This document shows positions 1 to 11,421 of a DNA stretch of 48,812 nucleotides, one piece after another. Location: assembly GCA_028281925.1 (NCBI GenBank), contig JANQIX010000075.1, positions 1 through 48,812 of the forward strand. Direction: 5' to 3'. Position 1 is the first letter of the stretch. Each line of letters starts with the position of its first letter. A program made the position numbers and the translations under genes. This DNA is from Alphaproteobacteria bacterium. GTDB taxonomy: Bacteria; Pseudomonadota; Alphaproteobacteria; DSM-16000; Inquilinaceae. The notes under the pieces are model-generated. The model had not been told where the DNA came from and made no database searches. It saw only the letters and a program-made list of their open reading frames with translations.

Positions 1-1
1 C

Positions 2-403
2 GGCGGCATTATCGGCATGGGTGAAGAGGCGGCGGACCGTGTCGACATGCTGGTGACGCTGGCCAACCTGCCCCAGCACCCGGAAAGCGTGCCGATCAAT
101 ATGCTGATCCCCATCGAGGGCACGCCCCTGGGAGAGGTCGAGCCGCTGGACCCGATCGCCTTCGTCCGCACAATCGCGCTTGCCCGCATCATGATGCCGC
201 AGTCGTTCGTGCGGCTGTCGGCCGGCCGCACGGAGATGTCGGACGAGATGCAGGCGCTGTGCTTCTTCGCCGGCGCAAACTCCGTCTTCGTGGGCGAATG
301 CCTGCTGACGGCCGGCAACCCCGGCGACGATGCCGACACCATGCTGTTCACCAAGCTCGGCATCGGCGACCTACCGATCGAAGACTTGCAGCCGAGCGAC
401 TAG
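2..403 (+). CDS. bioB: Biotin synthase BioB, C-terminal part (5' end outside window)
   Basis: This is the C-terminal part of the radical-SAM enzyme that inserts sulfur into dethiobiotin, the last step of biotin synthesis. The frame is open from the first complete codon of the window, so the CxxxCxxC cluster motif and SAM-binding half lie upstream and cannot be seen. What is visible matches the end of BioB: the GGIIGMGE segment near the start, the [11 protein letters not shown] stretch, the VRLSAGR motif whose arginine contacts the [2Fe-2S] cluster in the family, and a terminal segment with [16 protein letters not shown]. It stops at a TAG and is followed after about 47 nt by bioD and bioA on the same strand, which confirms the pathway. 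Identification is confident; only the extent is unknown. Confidence 0.96.
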   Translation, partial: GGIIGMGEEAADRVDMLVTLANLPQHPESVPINMLIPIEGTPLGEVEPLDPIAFVRTIALARIMMPQSFVRLSAGRTEMSDEMQALCFFAGANSVFVGECLLTAGNPGDDADTMLFTKLGIGDLPIEDLQPSD

Positions 404-450
404 GCCGCGGCGGGCGGCTAAAAGCTCATGCGAGTGGAGGGGTGCTGACT

Positions 451-1089
451 GTGCGTCTCGTCGTCTCCGGCACCGATACGGGCGTCGGCAAGACCATTGC
501 CGCCGCGATGCTGATGCAGGCACTCGGCGCCACCTACTTCAAGCCGGTGCAATCGGGGCTGGAGGACGAGACGGACACCGATGCGGTGCGCCGGCTGACT
601 GGCCTGCCGGACGACGATTTCCTGCCTGAGATCTATCGGCTGCGCACCCCGGCCTCGCCGCACGTCTCGGCCGAGATCGACGGCGTGACCATCGACCCGG
701 CCCGTCTGGCGCCACCGCAGACCGACCGCCCCCTGATCGTGGAGGGTGCGGGCGGTCTGCTGGTGCCGTTGACCCGTCAGACGCTGTTTATCGACGCCTT
801 CGCGGATTGGGGCCTGCCGGTCGTGCTGTGCGCGCGGACAGCCCTTGGCGGCATCAACCACGCGCTGTTGTCGATCGAGGCACTGAAGGCCCGCGCGATC
901 CCGATCCACGGCATCGTCTTCGTGGGCGACCCGGTACCCGACACCGAACGGACGATCGTGGACTTCAGCGGCGTCCGCCGGCTCGGCCGCCTGCCCTGGC
1001 TGGACCGCCTGAACAGCACCACCCTTGCCCAAGCATTCGCGCAGCAGTTCCGGCTGGCCGACTTCCGGCCCGGAGACGACCGATCATGA
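451..1089 (+). CDS. bioD: ATP-dependent dethiobiotin synthetase
   Basis: BioD closes the ureido ring of dethiobiotin from diaminopelargonic acid, CO2 and ATP. The protein begins RLVVSGTDTGVGKT, the BioD P-loop, and carries the KPVQSG substrate loop near residue 35 and the VEGAGGLLVPL motif near residue 100. The length of 212 residues is normal for the family. I chose the GTG at 451 because a GGAGG at 436-440 sits 10 nt upstream; a GTG at 442 is only 1 nt from that ribosome site. The stop overlaps the start of bioA in an ATGA, suggesting translational coupling. Confidence 0.95.
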   Translation: MRLVVSGTDTGVGKTIAAAMLMQALGATYFKPVQSGLEDETDTDAVRRLTGLPDDDFLPEIYRLRTPASPHVSAEIDGVTIDPARLAPPQTDRPLIVEGAGGLLVPLTRQTLFIDAFADWGLPVVLCARTALGGINHALLSIEALKARAIPIHGIVFVGDPVPDTERTIVDFSGVRRLGRLPWLDRLNSTTLAQAFAQQFRLADFRPGDDRS

Positions 1090-2363
1090 CGCAAGCCGGC
1101 GCCTCCCCCATCTGGCACCCCTTCACCCAGCACGCGATCACACAGACGATCCCGAAGATCGCCCGCGGTGACGGCGCTTATCTTTATGCCGACGACGGAA
1201 CGCGCATCATCGATGCCATCTCGTCCTGGTGGGTGATCACCCACGGGCATTCCCACCCTGTGATCCAGGCGGCGATCCGGCGCCAGACCGAGCTTTTGGA
1301 CCAGGTGATCTTCGCCGGCTACACGCACGAGCCGGCGGAGCACTTGGCCCGGCGCCTGATCGAGATCACGCCCGAGGGCCTGGACCACGTTTTCTTCTCC
1401 GACAGCGGGTCCACGGCGGTCGAGGTCGCGCTGAAGATGGCGCTCGGCTATTGGCTGCACACGGGCCGGCCACGCAGCCGCATTCTGGTGCTGGAGCACG
1501 GCTATCACGGCGACACGATCGGGACCATGTCGGTCGGCGCCCGCGGCGTCTTCAACCAGGCCTATGAGCCGCTGCTGTTCGATGTGGAAACCATCCCGTT
1601 CCCATCGGTGGGGGCCGAGCAGCGCACGCTCGATGCACTGGAGGCGGCATGCCGCGCGCCGGAGACACCGGCCGCCTTCATCGTCGAGCCGCTGGTGCTA
1701 GGCGCCGGCGGGATGCTGATGTACGGGGTCGACACGCTGCGAGAGATGCGGCGGATCTGCGCGGCCCATGATGTGCTTTTCATCGCCGACGAGGTGATGA
1801 CGGGCTGGGGGCGTACTGGCACGCTGTTCGCCTGCGAGCAGGCCGATATCGTTCCCGACATCGCCTGCTATTCCAAAGGGATCACGGGCGGCGCCCTGCC
1901 TCTGGCGGTCACACTGTGCGCCGCACGCATCTTCGATGCCCACTATTCGGAAGACCGTCGCCGCACCTTCTTCCATTCCAGCTCATACACCGGCAATCCC
2001 GTGGCCTGCGCCGCCGCGGTCGCCAATCTCCAGGTCTGGGAAACCGAGCCCGTCGCCGACCGCATCGCAGCGATCGCAGCGGCGCATGACCGCCGGCTGG
2101 AGACGATGCGAGCGTTGGAGGGCGTGGAGAACGTCCGCCGCACCGGAACCATCGCCGCACTCGACATCAACACCGGCGCCGCCGGCTACCTGTCCGAGCT
2201 CGGGCCGCGGCTGCTTACCTTCTTCCGGGAGAGACGTCTCCTGCTGCGGCCACTTGGCAACACGGTCTACATCCTCCCCCCCTACTGCGTTAGCGAGGCC
2301 GACCTGGACGCCCTCTATGCGGCCATAGCCGACGGCGTCGTTGAGATGCGGCGATCGGCGTAG
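1086..2363 (+). CDS. bioA: Adenosylmethionine-8-amino-7-oxononanoate aminotransferase
   Basis: BioA transfers the amino group of SAM to KAPA, giving diaminopelargonic acid, the substrate of BioD encoded just upstream. The 425-residue protein is a class-III PLP aminotransferase. It begins with the BioA signature IWHPFTQH at residues 9-16, has the substrate-pocket segment SSWWVITHGHSHP near 46-58, the PLP-ring aspartate in IADEVMTGWGRTG (D235) and the Schiff-base lysine in YSKGITGG (K264). The start ATG overlaps the bioD stop by 4 nt. The order B-D-A on one strand makes an operon; a bioF would be expected outside the window upstream. Confidence 0.96.
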   Translation: MTQAGASPIWHPFTQHAITQTIPKIARGDGAYLYADDGTRIIDAISSWWVITHGHSHPVIQAAIRRQTELLDQVIFAGYTHEPAEHLARRLIEITPEGLDHVFFSDSGSTAVEVALKMALGYWLHTGRPRSRILVLEHGYHGDTIGTMSVGARGVFNQAYEPLLFDVETIPFPSVGAEQRTLDALEAACRAPETPAAFIVEPLVLGAGGMLMYGVDTLREMRRICAAHDVLFIADEVMTGWGRTGTLFACEQADIVPDIACYSKGITGGALPLAVTLCAARIFDAHYSEDRRRTFFHSSSYTGNPVACAAAVANLQVWETEPVADRIAAIAAAHDRRLETMRALEGVENVRRTGTIAALDINTGAAGYLSELGPRLLTFFRERRLLLRPLGNTVYILPPYCVSEADLDALYAAIADGVVEMRRSA

Positions 2364-2450
2364 TGTCCGAGACAGATCGCTGTCGCGCCCCATGCCTGAT
2401 TATCCGCCATGTCATAGGTGCGCACCGGCGCATCCAGTCAGGAGTCTCGC

Positions 2451-2765
2451 ATGTACATCGCAATGAACCGATTTCGTGTGAAGACAGGCAGTGAGCCCGA
2501 CTTCGAGGCCGTCTGGCTCAATCGTGAGGTCCATATCACCAAGGAGGAAGGGTTCGTAGAGTTCCGCCTGCTGCGGGGCCCACAGCATGAAGACCACACC
2601 CTCTACATCTCCCACACCGTCTGGGCCAGCGAAGAGCATTTCGTGGCCTGGACCAAGAGCCAGGCCTTCCGCGACGCCCACAAGGATGCGGGGCAGAACA
2701 AGTCGCTCTATCTGGGCCCTCCGCAATTCGAGGGGCTCGCGGTGATCCAGACAGTGACGCCGTGA
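2451..2765 (+). CDS. Antibiotic biosynthesis monooxygenase (ABM)-fold small protein
   Basis: A 104-residue protein of the dimeric alpha/beta-barrel family that contains heme-degrading HmoA/IsdG proteins and quinone-type monooxygenases. The pattern is typical: an N-terminal strand YIAMNRFRVKTG, a segment EAVWLNREVHITKEEGFVEFRLLRG, a central strand with YISHTVWASEEHFVAWTKS, and a C-terminal stretch of the type seen in HmoA-like proteins. An AGGAG at 2440-2444 lies 6 nt upstream of the chosen ATG; an in-frame start 33 nt earlier has no such site. It follows the biotin genes on the same strand after about 87 nt but is probably transcribed separately. The family is functionally mixed, so heme degradation versus another oxidation cannot be decided here. 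Confidence 0.8.
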   Translation: MYIAMNRFRVKTGSEPDFEAVWLNREVHITKEEGFVEFRLLRGPQHEDHTLYISHTVWASEEHFVAWTKSQAFRDAHKDAGQNKSLYLGPPQFEGLAVIQTVTP

Positions 2766-2826
2766 GCTTGCCGCCGCGCTGGAAGTCAAATGCCGTCTGG
2801 CGACATGTGTGGAAACCGACTGTCCG

Positions 2827-3465
2827 CTAGCGATGGCGCCAAGAGTCGACCAGGAATCTGACCAGGATGGTTAAGAAGTAGGTGCGCCGGGTCCGGCAGA
2901 CCGGCGCAGGCTTCAGGTGTAGAGCTGCAACCTCGTTCGTCATCGGCCCAGTGTCCTCATGCCAGAGGCGATGCGACGTCAGCCAAGTCTGCCTCAATGG
3001 GAAGCCTCGGGGCAGAAAGGTCCATATCAGCAGATCGATGATCCAAATGGGATGGACGTACGCGAAAACCGTCAGGCCGAACATCCAGTGCGGCTTGATG
3101 AGCAATAGGAATATGGCGAACCACTGTGGATAAGGGATGTACTCCACGATGATCCGAGCGCACTCACCTGCTCTGACATTTATTTCGCGAGTGTGCGTAA
3201 AGAAGAACGGCACGTTCACCGCACTTACTTTGTGGCGGCCCGGCACACAAGGCACGATGAAGTATCGTCCATCGTAGACCCTCGACACCGGTTTGCCGTT
3301 AAGCCGCAGCCATAGGGAGCGGAAAGCTCCCGGGCGGAAGTTCTCCACCAAGTTGAGATCGAGGTTAGGCCGATCAAAATCCGCACGGAACTCAACAAGA
3401 AGGAAGCCGAGGTTCGCCAGTTCAGCGTCGGAGAGATTGACCGACTGGCTGCGGGACGAGAACAC
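2827..3465 (-). CDS. Hypothetical membrane protein with beta-rich N-terminal domain
   Basis: I do not recognise this 212-residue protein. The first half, about residues 20-110, looks beta-rich, with alternating segments such as LWLRLNGKPVSRVYDGRYFIV and VPGRHKVSAV; this resembles small PEGA- or DUF2846-like domains that end in a glycine-rich turn. Two hydrophobic stretches follow (around residues 113-125 and 128-152, rich in Phe, Leu and Trp), probably membrane segments, then a basic tail. The start is a GTG with a GAGGG about 8 nt upstream. Base composition is visibly less GC-rich than the flanking bio and ilvD genes, hinting at a newer acquisition. It stands alone, convergent with the monooxygenase-fold gene. 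Confidence 0.6.
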   Translation of the reverse strand: MFSSRSQSVNLSDAELANLGFLLVEFRADFDRPNLDLNLVENFRPGAFRSLWLRLNGKPVSRVYDGRYFIVPCVPGRHKVSAVNVPFFFTHTREINVRAGECARIIVEYIPYPQWFAIFLLLIKPHWMFGLTVFAYVHPIWIIDLLIWTFLPRGFPLRQTWLTSHRLWHEDTGPMTNEVAALHLKPAPVCRTRRTYFLTILVRFLVDSWRHR

Positions 3466-3555
3466 GGTTCAAGCCCTCATAGCCGTTCGAGACCGAAAGC
3501 ACTCCATACCGTTCGGCGCTGACATGGCCGCACGGTCGGAGCGATCCAACCCGCG

Positions 3556-5304
3556 TCAGATATCCGCGTATGTGTGCGTCTCCGCCTTGCCGCCCGGTTG
3601 GGTGACAGCGCCGCGTTCGGCATCACCGACCGTCTGGGCGTACTTCCACAAAGCACCGGACTGGAAGTCGTGCATGCGCGGGGCCCAGGCTTTGCGCCGC
3701 TCTTCCAGCTCCTCCGTGCTCAGCTCCACATCGATCGTCCCGGCAACGGCGTCGATGGCGATGTAGTCGCCGTCGCGCAACAGACCGATGGGTCCGCCCA
3801 CCGCTGCCTCTGGCCCGACATGGCCGATGCAGAAGCCGCGCGTGGCACCGGAGAAACGGCCGTCGGTGATCAGCGCCACCTTGTCGCCGCGGCCCTGGCC
3901 ATAGAGCGCGGCCGTGGTCGACAGCATCTCACGCATGCCCGGTCCGCCACGCGGGCCTTCATAGCGGATGACCAGCACCTCGCCGTCTTCATACTCGCGG
4001 GCCTGGACGGCGCGGAATGCGTCTTCCTCGCAGTCGAAGCAGCGGGCGGGACCGCGGAACCGCAGCTTCTCTTCCGGAATGCCCGCCACCTTGACGATCG
4101 CGCCCTGCGGCGCCAGCGAGCCGCGCAGACCGACCACCCCGCCGGTGGGGCTGAGCGGCGCCGAAACCGGCCGGATCACGTCCTGATCGGTGGGGAAGAT
4201 CGTCTCCGCCAGGTTCTCCGCAATCGTCTTGCCGGTGACGGTCATGCAGTCGCCGTCCAGCAGGCCACCGTCCAACAGCGCCCGCATCAGCACCGGCACG
4301 CCGCCGATCTCGAACATGTCCTTGGCGATGTAGCGTCCGGCCGGCTTCAGGTCGGCGATATAGGGTGTGCCGCGGAAGATCTCGGCCACATCGTGCAGAT
4401 CGAACGAGATCCCGGCCTCATGCGCGATCGCCGGCAGGTGCAGGGCGGCGTTGGTCGACCCGCCGGAGGCCGCGACCACACGGGCGGCGTTCACCAGCGA
4501 GCGTTCGGTGACGATGTCCCGCGGCCGTATCTGGGAGGCGACGAGGTTCATCACCTGGCGGCCGGCCGCTTCCGCGTACCGGTCGCGGCTCTCATAGGGC
4601 GCCGGCGGTCCGGCGGAACCGGGCAGAGCAATCCCCATGGCCTCAGACACACAGGCCATGGTGTTGGCCGTGAACTGACCGCCGCAAGCGCCGCCGCTGG
4701 GGCATGCCACACTCTCCAGCGCGCAGAGATCCTCAGTCGACATCTTGCCGCCGGAATGGGCACCGACCGCCTCGAACACATCCTGGACGGTGACGTCCTT
4801 ACCCTTGAACCGGCCGGGCAGGATCGAGCCGCCATAGAGGAAGATCCCCGGCACGTTCAGCCGCACCATGGCCATCATCATGCCCGGCAGCGACTTGTCG
4901 CATCCGGCGAGGCCGACGATCGCGTCGTAGCAGTGCCCGCGCATGGTCAGCTCGACCGTGTCGGCAATCGCCTCGCGGCTGACCAGCGAGGACTTCATGC
5001 CGGCATGGCCCATGGCGATGCCGTCGGTGACGGTGATGGTCACGAACTCGCGCGGCGTACCGTTGCCGGCCTTGACCCCTTGCTTGACCACCTGGGCCTG
5101 GCGCGACAGCGCGATATTGCAGGGCGCGGCCTCGTTCCAGCACGTCGCGACGCCGACGAAGGGGCGGGCGATGTCTTCGGCCGTCAGGCCCATGGCGTAG
5201 TAGTACGAGCGATGCGGCGCTCGGTCCGGGCCAACGGTCACGTGACGGCTGGGGAGCTTCGACTTGTCCCAGGTCTTGCGGCGGTCACCTTCGTCGAGGG
5301 GCAT
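3556..5304 (-). CDS. ilvD: Dihydroxy-acid dehydratase
   Basis: IlvD dehydrates 2,3-dihydroxy-isovalerate and 2,3-dihydroxy-3-methylvalerate to 2-keto acids in valine, leucine and isoleucine synthesis. The iron-sulfur cluster cysteines are visible in [24 protein letters not shown] and [17 protein letters not shown], and the C-terminal half carries the family motifs GGPGMREML and [22 protein letters not shown]. The length of 582 residues is normal. I prefer the ATG at 5304; an in-frame GTG four codons upstream (5316) is possible, and neither has a strong ribosome site. The gene stands alone on the minus strand with the palindromic element of 5369-5483 just upstream. Confidence 0.95.
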   Translation of the reverse strand: MPLDEGDRRKTWDKSKLPSRHVTVGPDRAPHRSYYYAMGLTAEDIARPFVGVATCWNEAAPCNIALSRQAQVVKQGVKAGNGTPREFVTITVTDGIAMGHAGMKSSLVSREAIADTVELTMRGHCYDAIVGLAGCDKSLPGMMMAMVRLNVPGIFLYGGSILPGRFKGKDVTVQDVFEAVGAHSGGKMSTEDLCALESVACPSGGACGGQFTANTMACVSEAMGIALPGSAGPPAPYESRDRYAEAAGRQVMNLVASQIRPRDIVTERSLVNAARVVAASGGSTNAALHLPAIAHEAGISFDLHDVAEIFRGTPYIADLKPAGRYIAKDMFEIGGVPVLMRALLDGGLLDGDCMTVTGKTIAENLAETIFPTDQDVIRPVSAPLSPTGGVVGLRGSLAPQGAIVKVAGIPEEKLRFRGPARCFDCEEDAFRAVQAREYEDGEVLVIRYEGPRGGPGMREMLSTTAALYGQGRGDKVALITDGRFSGATRGFCIGHVGPEAAVGGPIGLLRDGDYIAIDAVAGTIDVELSTEELEERRKAWAPRMHDFQSGALWKYAQTVGDAERGAVTQPGGKAETHTYADI

Positions 5305-5368
5305 GGTGCAGTCCACGCTGAAAACGGGTTGGAATGCGGCAGACTAGCTGCCGCGCCTGCCTGTGCCT

Positions 5369-5418
5369 AGAGCAAGATGACATCAGTCTGAAACGGCCTG
5401 ATGTCTGAATCTTGCTCT
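5369..5418. repeat. Interrupted palindrome, upstream unit of a mosaic intergenic element
   Basis: Positions 5369-5386 pair with 5398-5418: ten base pairs (AGAGCAAGAT with ATCTTGCTCT), a 3-nt bulge at 5406-5408, then eight more (GACATCAG with CTGATGTC), closed by an 11-nt loop. It begins about 65 nt before the ilvD start and is followed 14 nt later by a second, larger palindrome. Elements beginning with an AGAGCA-type arm are common in alphaproteobacterial intergenic spaces, so this is probably one unit of a dispersed repeat family; other copies cannot be checked within this window, where I saw none. Confidence 0.75.
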
Positions 5419-5432
5419 ACTTCAAACGGTTA

Positions 5433-5483
5433 GAGACTGCTCCACCGATCATGTCGGACCGACGTGATCGGTGGAGCAGTCTC
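5433..5483. repeat. 51-nt near-perfect palindrome between ilvD and valS
   Basis: The arms 5433-5451 and 5465-5483 are perfect 19-nt inverted copies (starting GAGACTGCTCC and ending GGAGCAGTCTC). The sequence between them continues the pairing (GTCGG with CCGAC around a single A at 5458), with only 5452/5464 mismatched, so almost all 51 nt fold back on themselves. It ends 13 nt beyond the valS stop, so a valS transcript would carry it as a very stable 3' hairpin. No T-run follows, so classical intrinsic termination is not supported; mRNA 3'-end protection or a dispersed REP-like element are the likelier readings. Confidence 0.85.
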
Positions 5484-5496
5484 GGGGCCGGTTTTC

Positions 5497-8196
<2,700 letters not shown>

Positions 8197-8273
8197 GGCG
8201 AAGGTATCCCTGCCCTCGATCGAAGCTGTCTTTGCGGTTTAAGGCCGAGTTTGTGCGGCGGAAGCGTTGTCGC

Positions 8274-8861
8274 TCAGCGCCCCTGCCCACGCAAGGCGCG
8301 CTGTACCTCGCGTTCGACGATCTCTTCGACGATCGCCGGCAGATTGGCGTTCAGCCAATCGCGGAGCATCGGTCGCAAGAGCTCGCGCACCAACTCCTCC
8401 AGGGTCTTGCTGCCATCGATCGATCCGACGGCATAGGCAGGCGGGGCCGCATCACCGGCATTCAGACGCGAGAGCGCATCGCGCGCCGCCATGCCGGTCT
8501 CTTCTGAGATCAGGTGTTCGTCGTCTTCCGGCGCCATCGGCGGCGGCGGCGGCGGCGGAGGCGGCGGCGGCTCGAACTCGATGTCGTCGGTATCCGGTGG
8601 GGTGTCGACGCGCTCCGTCAATTCCAGGACATCGTCGTCGGCCGACTCGTCCATCTGGAACTCCTCCACCGGTGGCGGTGGTGGCGGAGGCGGTGGCTCG
8701 GGTTCCGGTTCGGGCTCGGGTTCCGGCTCTGGCTCCGGTTCCGGCGGCGGAGGGGCAGCCTGCTCCGCCTTCTCCTCGGTGCCGTCTTCGGAGATGATGC
8801 GGCGGATGGAGGCGAGGATCTCCTCCATCGACGGTTCTTGCTGTGTCCTGGCCTCCGCCAT
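8274..8861 (-). CDS. popZ: Cell-pole organising protein PopZ (DUF2497)
   Basis: PopZ forms a polymeric hub at the cell pole and captures ParB and signalling proteins. The 195-residue protein has the three expected parts: a short N-terminal helix with the family signature EPSMEEILASIRRIISED (residues 9-26), a long acidic and proline-rich linker, and a C-terminal oligomerisation region with LEELVRELLRPMLRDWL and LPAIVEEIVEREVQ. The linker is extreme: a run of Pro-Glu dipeptides followed by nine prolines, and later another polyproline run. At DNA level this is a GGTTCC-type hexamer repeat at about 8695-8750, likely to vary in length between strains. Its place between tolC and valS supports the assignment. 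Confidence 0.9.
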   Translation of the reverse strand: MAEARTQQEPSMEEILASIRRIISEDGTEEKAEQAAPPPPEPEPEPEPEPEPEPEPPPPPPPPPVEEFQMDESADDDVLELTERVDTPPDTDDIEFEPPPPPPPPPPPMAPEDDEHLISEETGMAARDALSRLNAGDAAPPAYAVGSIDGSKTLEELVRELLRPMLRDWLNANLPAIVEEIVEREVQRALRGQGR

Positions 8862-8979
8862 GCGCCGTTACCCCTGCGACACCCACGTCCGGTGTCCCGT
8901 GATACCCGATTTCGATCGTGCAGACGAGACTAGGATAAGGTGAGCTGCAGAACCAAGCGTCAATCGAGACTTTGACTGA

Positions 8980-10374
8980 TTAATCGTCAATCGACAGACC
9001 CCACCAGAGATTACGCACGGCATTGTAGTCGCGATCGAATTCGTAGTACTGGACCGGCAATGCCAAGTCACTCGCCGTAAGTTGCCCGATGGCAGAGAGA
9101 ACCTGGAACCCCGCGACCACCTCATCGCGCTGCGACTGAACCAGGCTGACGCGGGCATCCAGCAGTTCCTGCTCCGCGTCCAGCACATCCAGCACCGTCC
9201 GCGACCCGACGGTTGCCTCCTGCTCCACACCTTCCAGGGCGATTTCCGCAGCGCGGACCTGCGCCACAAGCGACTCGATGCTGGCCCGCGACGTGACCAG
9301 TGCTTCAAACGCCGTCACGGCGCCCTCGATCGAGCCCCTGCGACTATCCTCTACATCAATGCGCGCTTGGCCGGCCTCCGCCCGCGCCTGACGGACCTGT
9401 GAGGTCACGGCCCCGGCCTGATAGAGCGGGATGGTCAACTGGGCACGGATGTTGGCACTGGTTCGACTGTCGATTCCCGCAACCGGATCCATTTCCTGCC
9501 GGACACTGCCCGTGATGAACAGCTCCGGCAGCAGGAAGCCTTCCTGGAAATCGATATTAGCGACGGCCGAGCGCTCCAGGAACTCAGCCTGGATCACGGC
9601 CGGGTTGTTGAGTTGCGCCAGATTGACCGACTCCTCCAGAGACGCCGGCAAGCCCACCAGCGGCTGCGGCGGCTGCAGAGCGGGCGCCGTAACGCCGACG
9701 ACGCGCTCGAACGTCGCCCGGCTGATCCGCAGCTGACCTTCCGCATTGATGCGGTCGGCAACGGCACCAGCAAGGCGGCTTTCCGCCTGCGCCACGTCGG
9801 TGCGTGTGACCTCGCCGACGGTGAAGCGGTCCTGCGTGGCTTCCAGCTGTCGCTGCAGGACCTGCTCGTTGTTGATCGTCAGCTCCAGCACAGCCTGGGC
9901 TTCCACCACGTCCATGAACGCCGTGGCCGCATCCAGCAGGATCTGCTGTTCCGTCGCCACCACACCGGCGCGCGCTGCCTGGATCGCGAACTCCGCGCGA
10001 TCGATATCGGCGCCGGTCCGCCCGCCCTGGTAGATCGGCTGGCTCACATCCAGCCCGATGGAACCGGGGTTGATCGCCGAGGCGGAGTCCGTGACACCGC
10101 CATTGCCGTCGTCCACGTCGGACATGGTCCAGCTTCGGCCGATATCTCCCGTCGCCGACACCGTTGGCCGAAAACCCGAAACGGCCTGCGCGATCTGTTC
10201 GTTGGTCGCACGCAAGGCGGCGATGGCCGAAGCCAGAACCGGGCTCGTCTGGTAGGCGTGGATCAGAGTTTCCTGCAAAGTCGCCACGGCGTCCGCAGGT
10301 CCGGACGGCAGCAGCCCCAGTGAGAGAGCGACTGCCGCAACACCGAAGCGGATCTTCAGTTCGCTAAGCCTCAT
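8980..10374 (-). CDS. tolC: TolC-family outer-membrane efflux channel
   Basis: This is a TolC-like outer-membrane channel that pairs with type-I secretion or RND exporters. The 464-residue protein has a signal peptide ending around AVALSLGLLPSGPADA (residue 29), then the duplicated TolC architecture: long heptad-rich helices such as IAALRATNEQIAQAVSGFRP and QRQLEATQDRFTVGEVTRTDVAQAE, each half followed by a beta segment (DVSQPIYQGG and LTIPLYQAGAV). A conserved feature near the end is the GSRTVLDVLDAEQELLDARVSLVQ segment. The start ATG lies immediately after the stop of the rhodanese-like gene, so the two are co-transcribed with pcm. An RTX protein in this same window could be a client of such a channel, but nothing links them directly. 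Confidence 0.92.
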   Translation of the reverse strand: MRLSELKIRFGVAAVALSLGLLPSGPADAVATLQETLIHAYQTSPVLASAIAALRATNEQIAQAVSGFRPTVSATGDIGRSWTMSDVDDGNGGVTDSASAINPGSIGLDVSQPIYQGGRTGADIDRAEFAIQAARAGVVATEQQILLDAATAFMDVVEAQAVLELTINNEQVLQRQLEATQDRFTVGEVTRTDVAQAESRLAGAVADRINAEGQLRISRATFERVVGVTAPALQPPQPLVGLPASLEESVNLAQLNNPAVIQAEFLERSAVANIDFQEGFLLPELFITGSVRQEMDPVAGIDSRTSANIRAQLTIPLYQAGAVTSQVRQARAEAGQARIDVEDSRRGSIEGAVTAFEALVTSRASIESLVAQVRAAEIALEGVEQEATVGSRTVLDVLDAEQELLDARVSLVQSQRDEVVAGFQVLSAIGQLTASDLALPVQYYEFDRDYNAVRNLWWGLSIDD

Positions 10375-10704
10375 TCAGCACCGTCCCATTGTCGGGCCTT
10401 CCTGCGCGGCCAAAGCATCAAGTCCGTTCCGCAAATTGATGGCACTGGCTGACCGGCGCAACCACAGCCGGAGAGATGCCCACATATGTCGAACCCCACC
10501 GCGGCATAGAATGACTAGTGTACGATCTTTAGGCAAGATCTCAATTTGATTGGGTAGATGACGGATCGGAATATGAACATCTCCGTAAAGCGAGCATTGA
10601 TTCGGCTCTCGGACTTCGCACCTGTCGGCGATCAATGGCCGCTTACCTGATCGGCGCAGGCGGTCCGACTCGCCGGCATCCTGCATCACCGCCGCGTCTT
10701 TCAT
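10375..10704 (-). CDS. Degenerate rhodanese-like protein between pcm and tolC
   Basis: The middle of this 109-residue frame is a recognisable rhodanese domain: EVREPNQCSL, VHIPIRHLPNQIEILPKD, LVILCRGGVR with the active-site cysteine, and AINLRNGLDAL. A rhodanese gene at this place (pcm - rhodanese - tolC) is common in alphaproteobacteria. Several parts look eroded: the usual DVREP is preceded by an odd RCE, residues before the GDVHIP are missing, and the segment after the CRGGVR loop is unusual in containing MWASLRLWLRR. Codon use is unlike the neighbours, rich in CTA, ATA, ACA and AAA. I read it as a fast-diverging or decaying gene that still has an open frame. No clear ribosome site decides the start. 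Confidence 0.65.
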   Translation of the reverse strand: MKDAAVMQDAGESDRLRRSGKRPLIADRCEVREPNQCSLYGDVHIPIRHLPNQIEILPKDRTLVILCRGGVRHMWASLRLWLRRSASAINLRNGLDALAAQEGPTMGRC

Positions 10705-10755
10705 GCCTCGCCCCCGTTTGCCCGACGTCCTCTCAGCAGCCGGGATGCGACCACC

Positions 10756-11421
10756 CTAGAACTCGAAGGTCGGCTGCGGCTCAAACCCCGGCAGCAGCGG
10801 CGTGCCAGCATCGAATAGCGGCCGGCTGGCAATCTGTCCCCGGATGCGCGAGAACAGCGTCGCCGTGCCCATAGCCGGGCGGCCAAGATCCGGCGCCAAA
10901 ACGGTGACCAGTCGCCCCCCTTCCCCGAGTTGGTCGACGATCGCCTGCGGGACCGCCGCCACCGCCCCGCCGAGAAGGATCACCTGATAGGGGGCCTGAG
11001 CCGGATAACCGTCGGTCAGCGCGCCCTCGACCACAACGGCGTTATCCACCCCAAGCTGCAGCAGCAAGTCGCTGGCCCCGCGCGCCAGCTCCGTATCGCT
11101 CTCCACGGCCACGACCGTATTGGCCATCCGTGCCAGAACGGCCGTCGAATAGCCGGTGGCGCAGCCGATATCCAGCACCACATCGTCGCGCCTTATGGCC
11201 GCTGCATCCAGCAGGCGCGCCAGCACCATCGGCTCCACCAAGTAGCGGGTATCGGTGATCCGGATATCCTCGTCGACATAGGCCACGCCTCTTGTCGGCT
11301 TCGGCACGAACAGCTCGCGCGGCACGTCCCGCATGGCATCGATCACGGCGAGGTCCGTGACCCTGTTCGGCTTGACCTGGCCTTCCACCATGTTGTGGCG
11401 GGCGATCGCATAGTCCGTCAT
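10756..11421 (-). CDS. pcm: Protein-L-isoaspartate O-methyltransferase family protein
   Basis: The family repairs damaged aspartyl residues by methylating isoaspartate with SAM. The 221-residue protein begins with the typical RHNMVEGQVKPNRVTD segment, has the pre-motif region RELFVP and a SAM-binding motif I VLDIGCATGYSTAVLARMA near residues 82-98, with the acidic motif II in VVAVESD. In canonical Pcm motif I reads EIGTGSGY; here it is DIGCATGY, as in the alphaproteobacterial tolC-linked subgroup, so repair activity is inferred rather than proven. It is the first gene of the pcm - rhodanese - tolC - popZ - valS run. Confidence 0.85.
   Translation of the reverse strand: MTDYAIARHNMVEGQVKPNRVTDLAVIDAMRDVPRELFVPKPTRGVAYVDEDIRITDTRYLVEPMVLARLLDAAAIRRDDVVLDIGCATGYSTAVLARMANTVVAVESDTELARGASDLLLQLGVDNAVVVEGALTDGYPAQAPYQVILLGGAVAAVPQAIVDQLGEGGRLVTVLAPDLGRPAMGTATLFSRIRGQIASRPLFDAGTPLLPGFEPQPTFEF

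Noticed and set aside
3574..5370. A long plus-strand open frame opposite ilvD
   Set aside because: It is antisense to a complete, motif-bearing ilvD, and its translation is rich in Arg, His and Gly, as expected from GC-rich antisense DNA.
8695..8755. Short hexamer repeats that could be a microsatellite or origin element
   Set aside because: They encode the Pro-Glu linker of PopZ in frame. No DnaA boxes or origin-like AT-rich segment is nearby.
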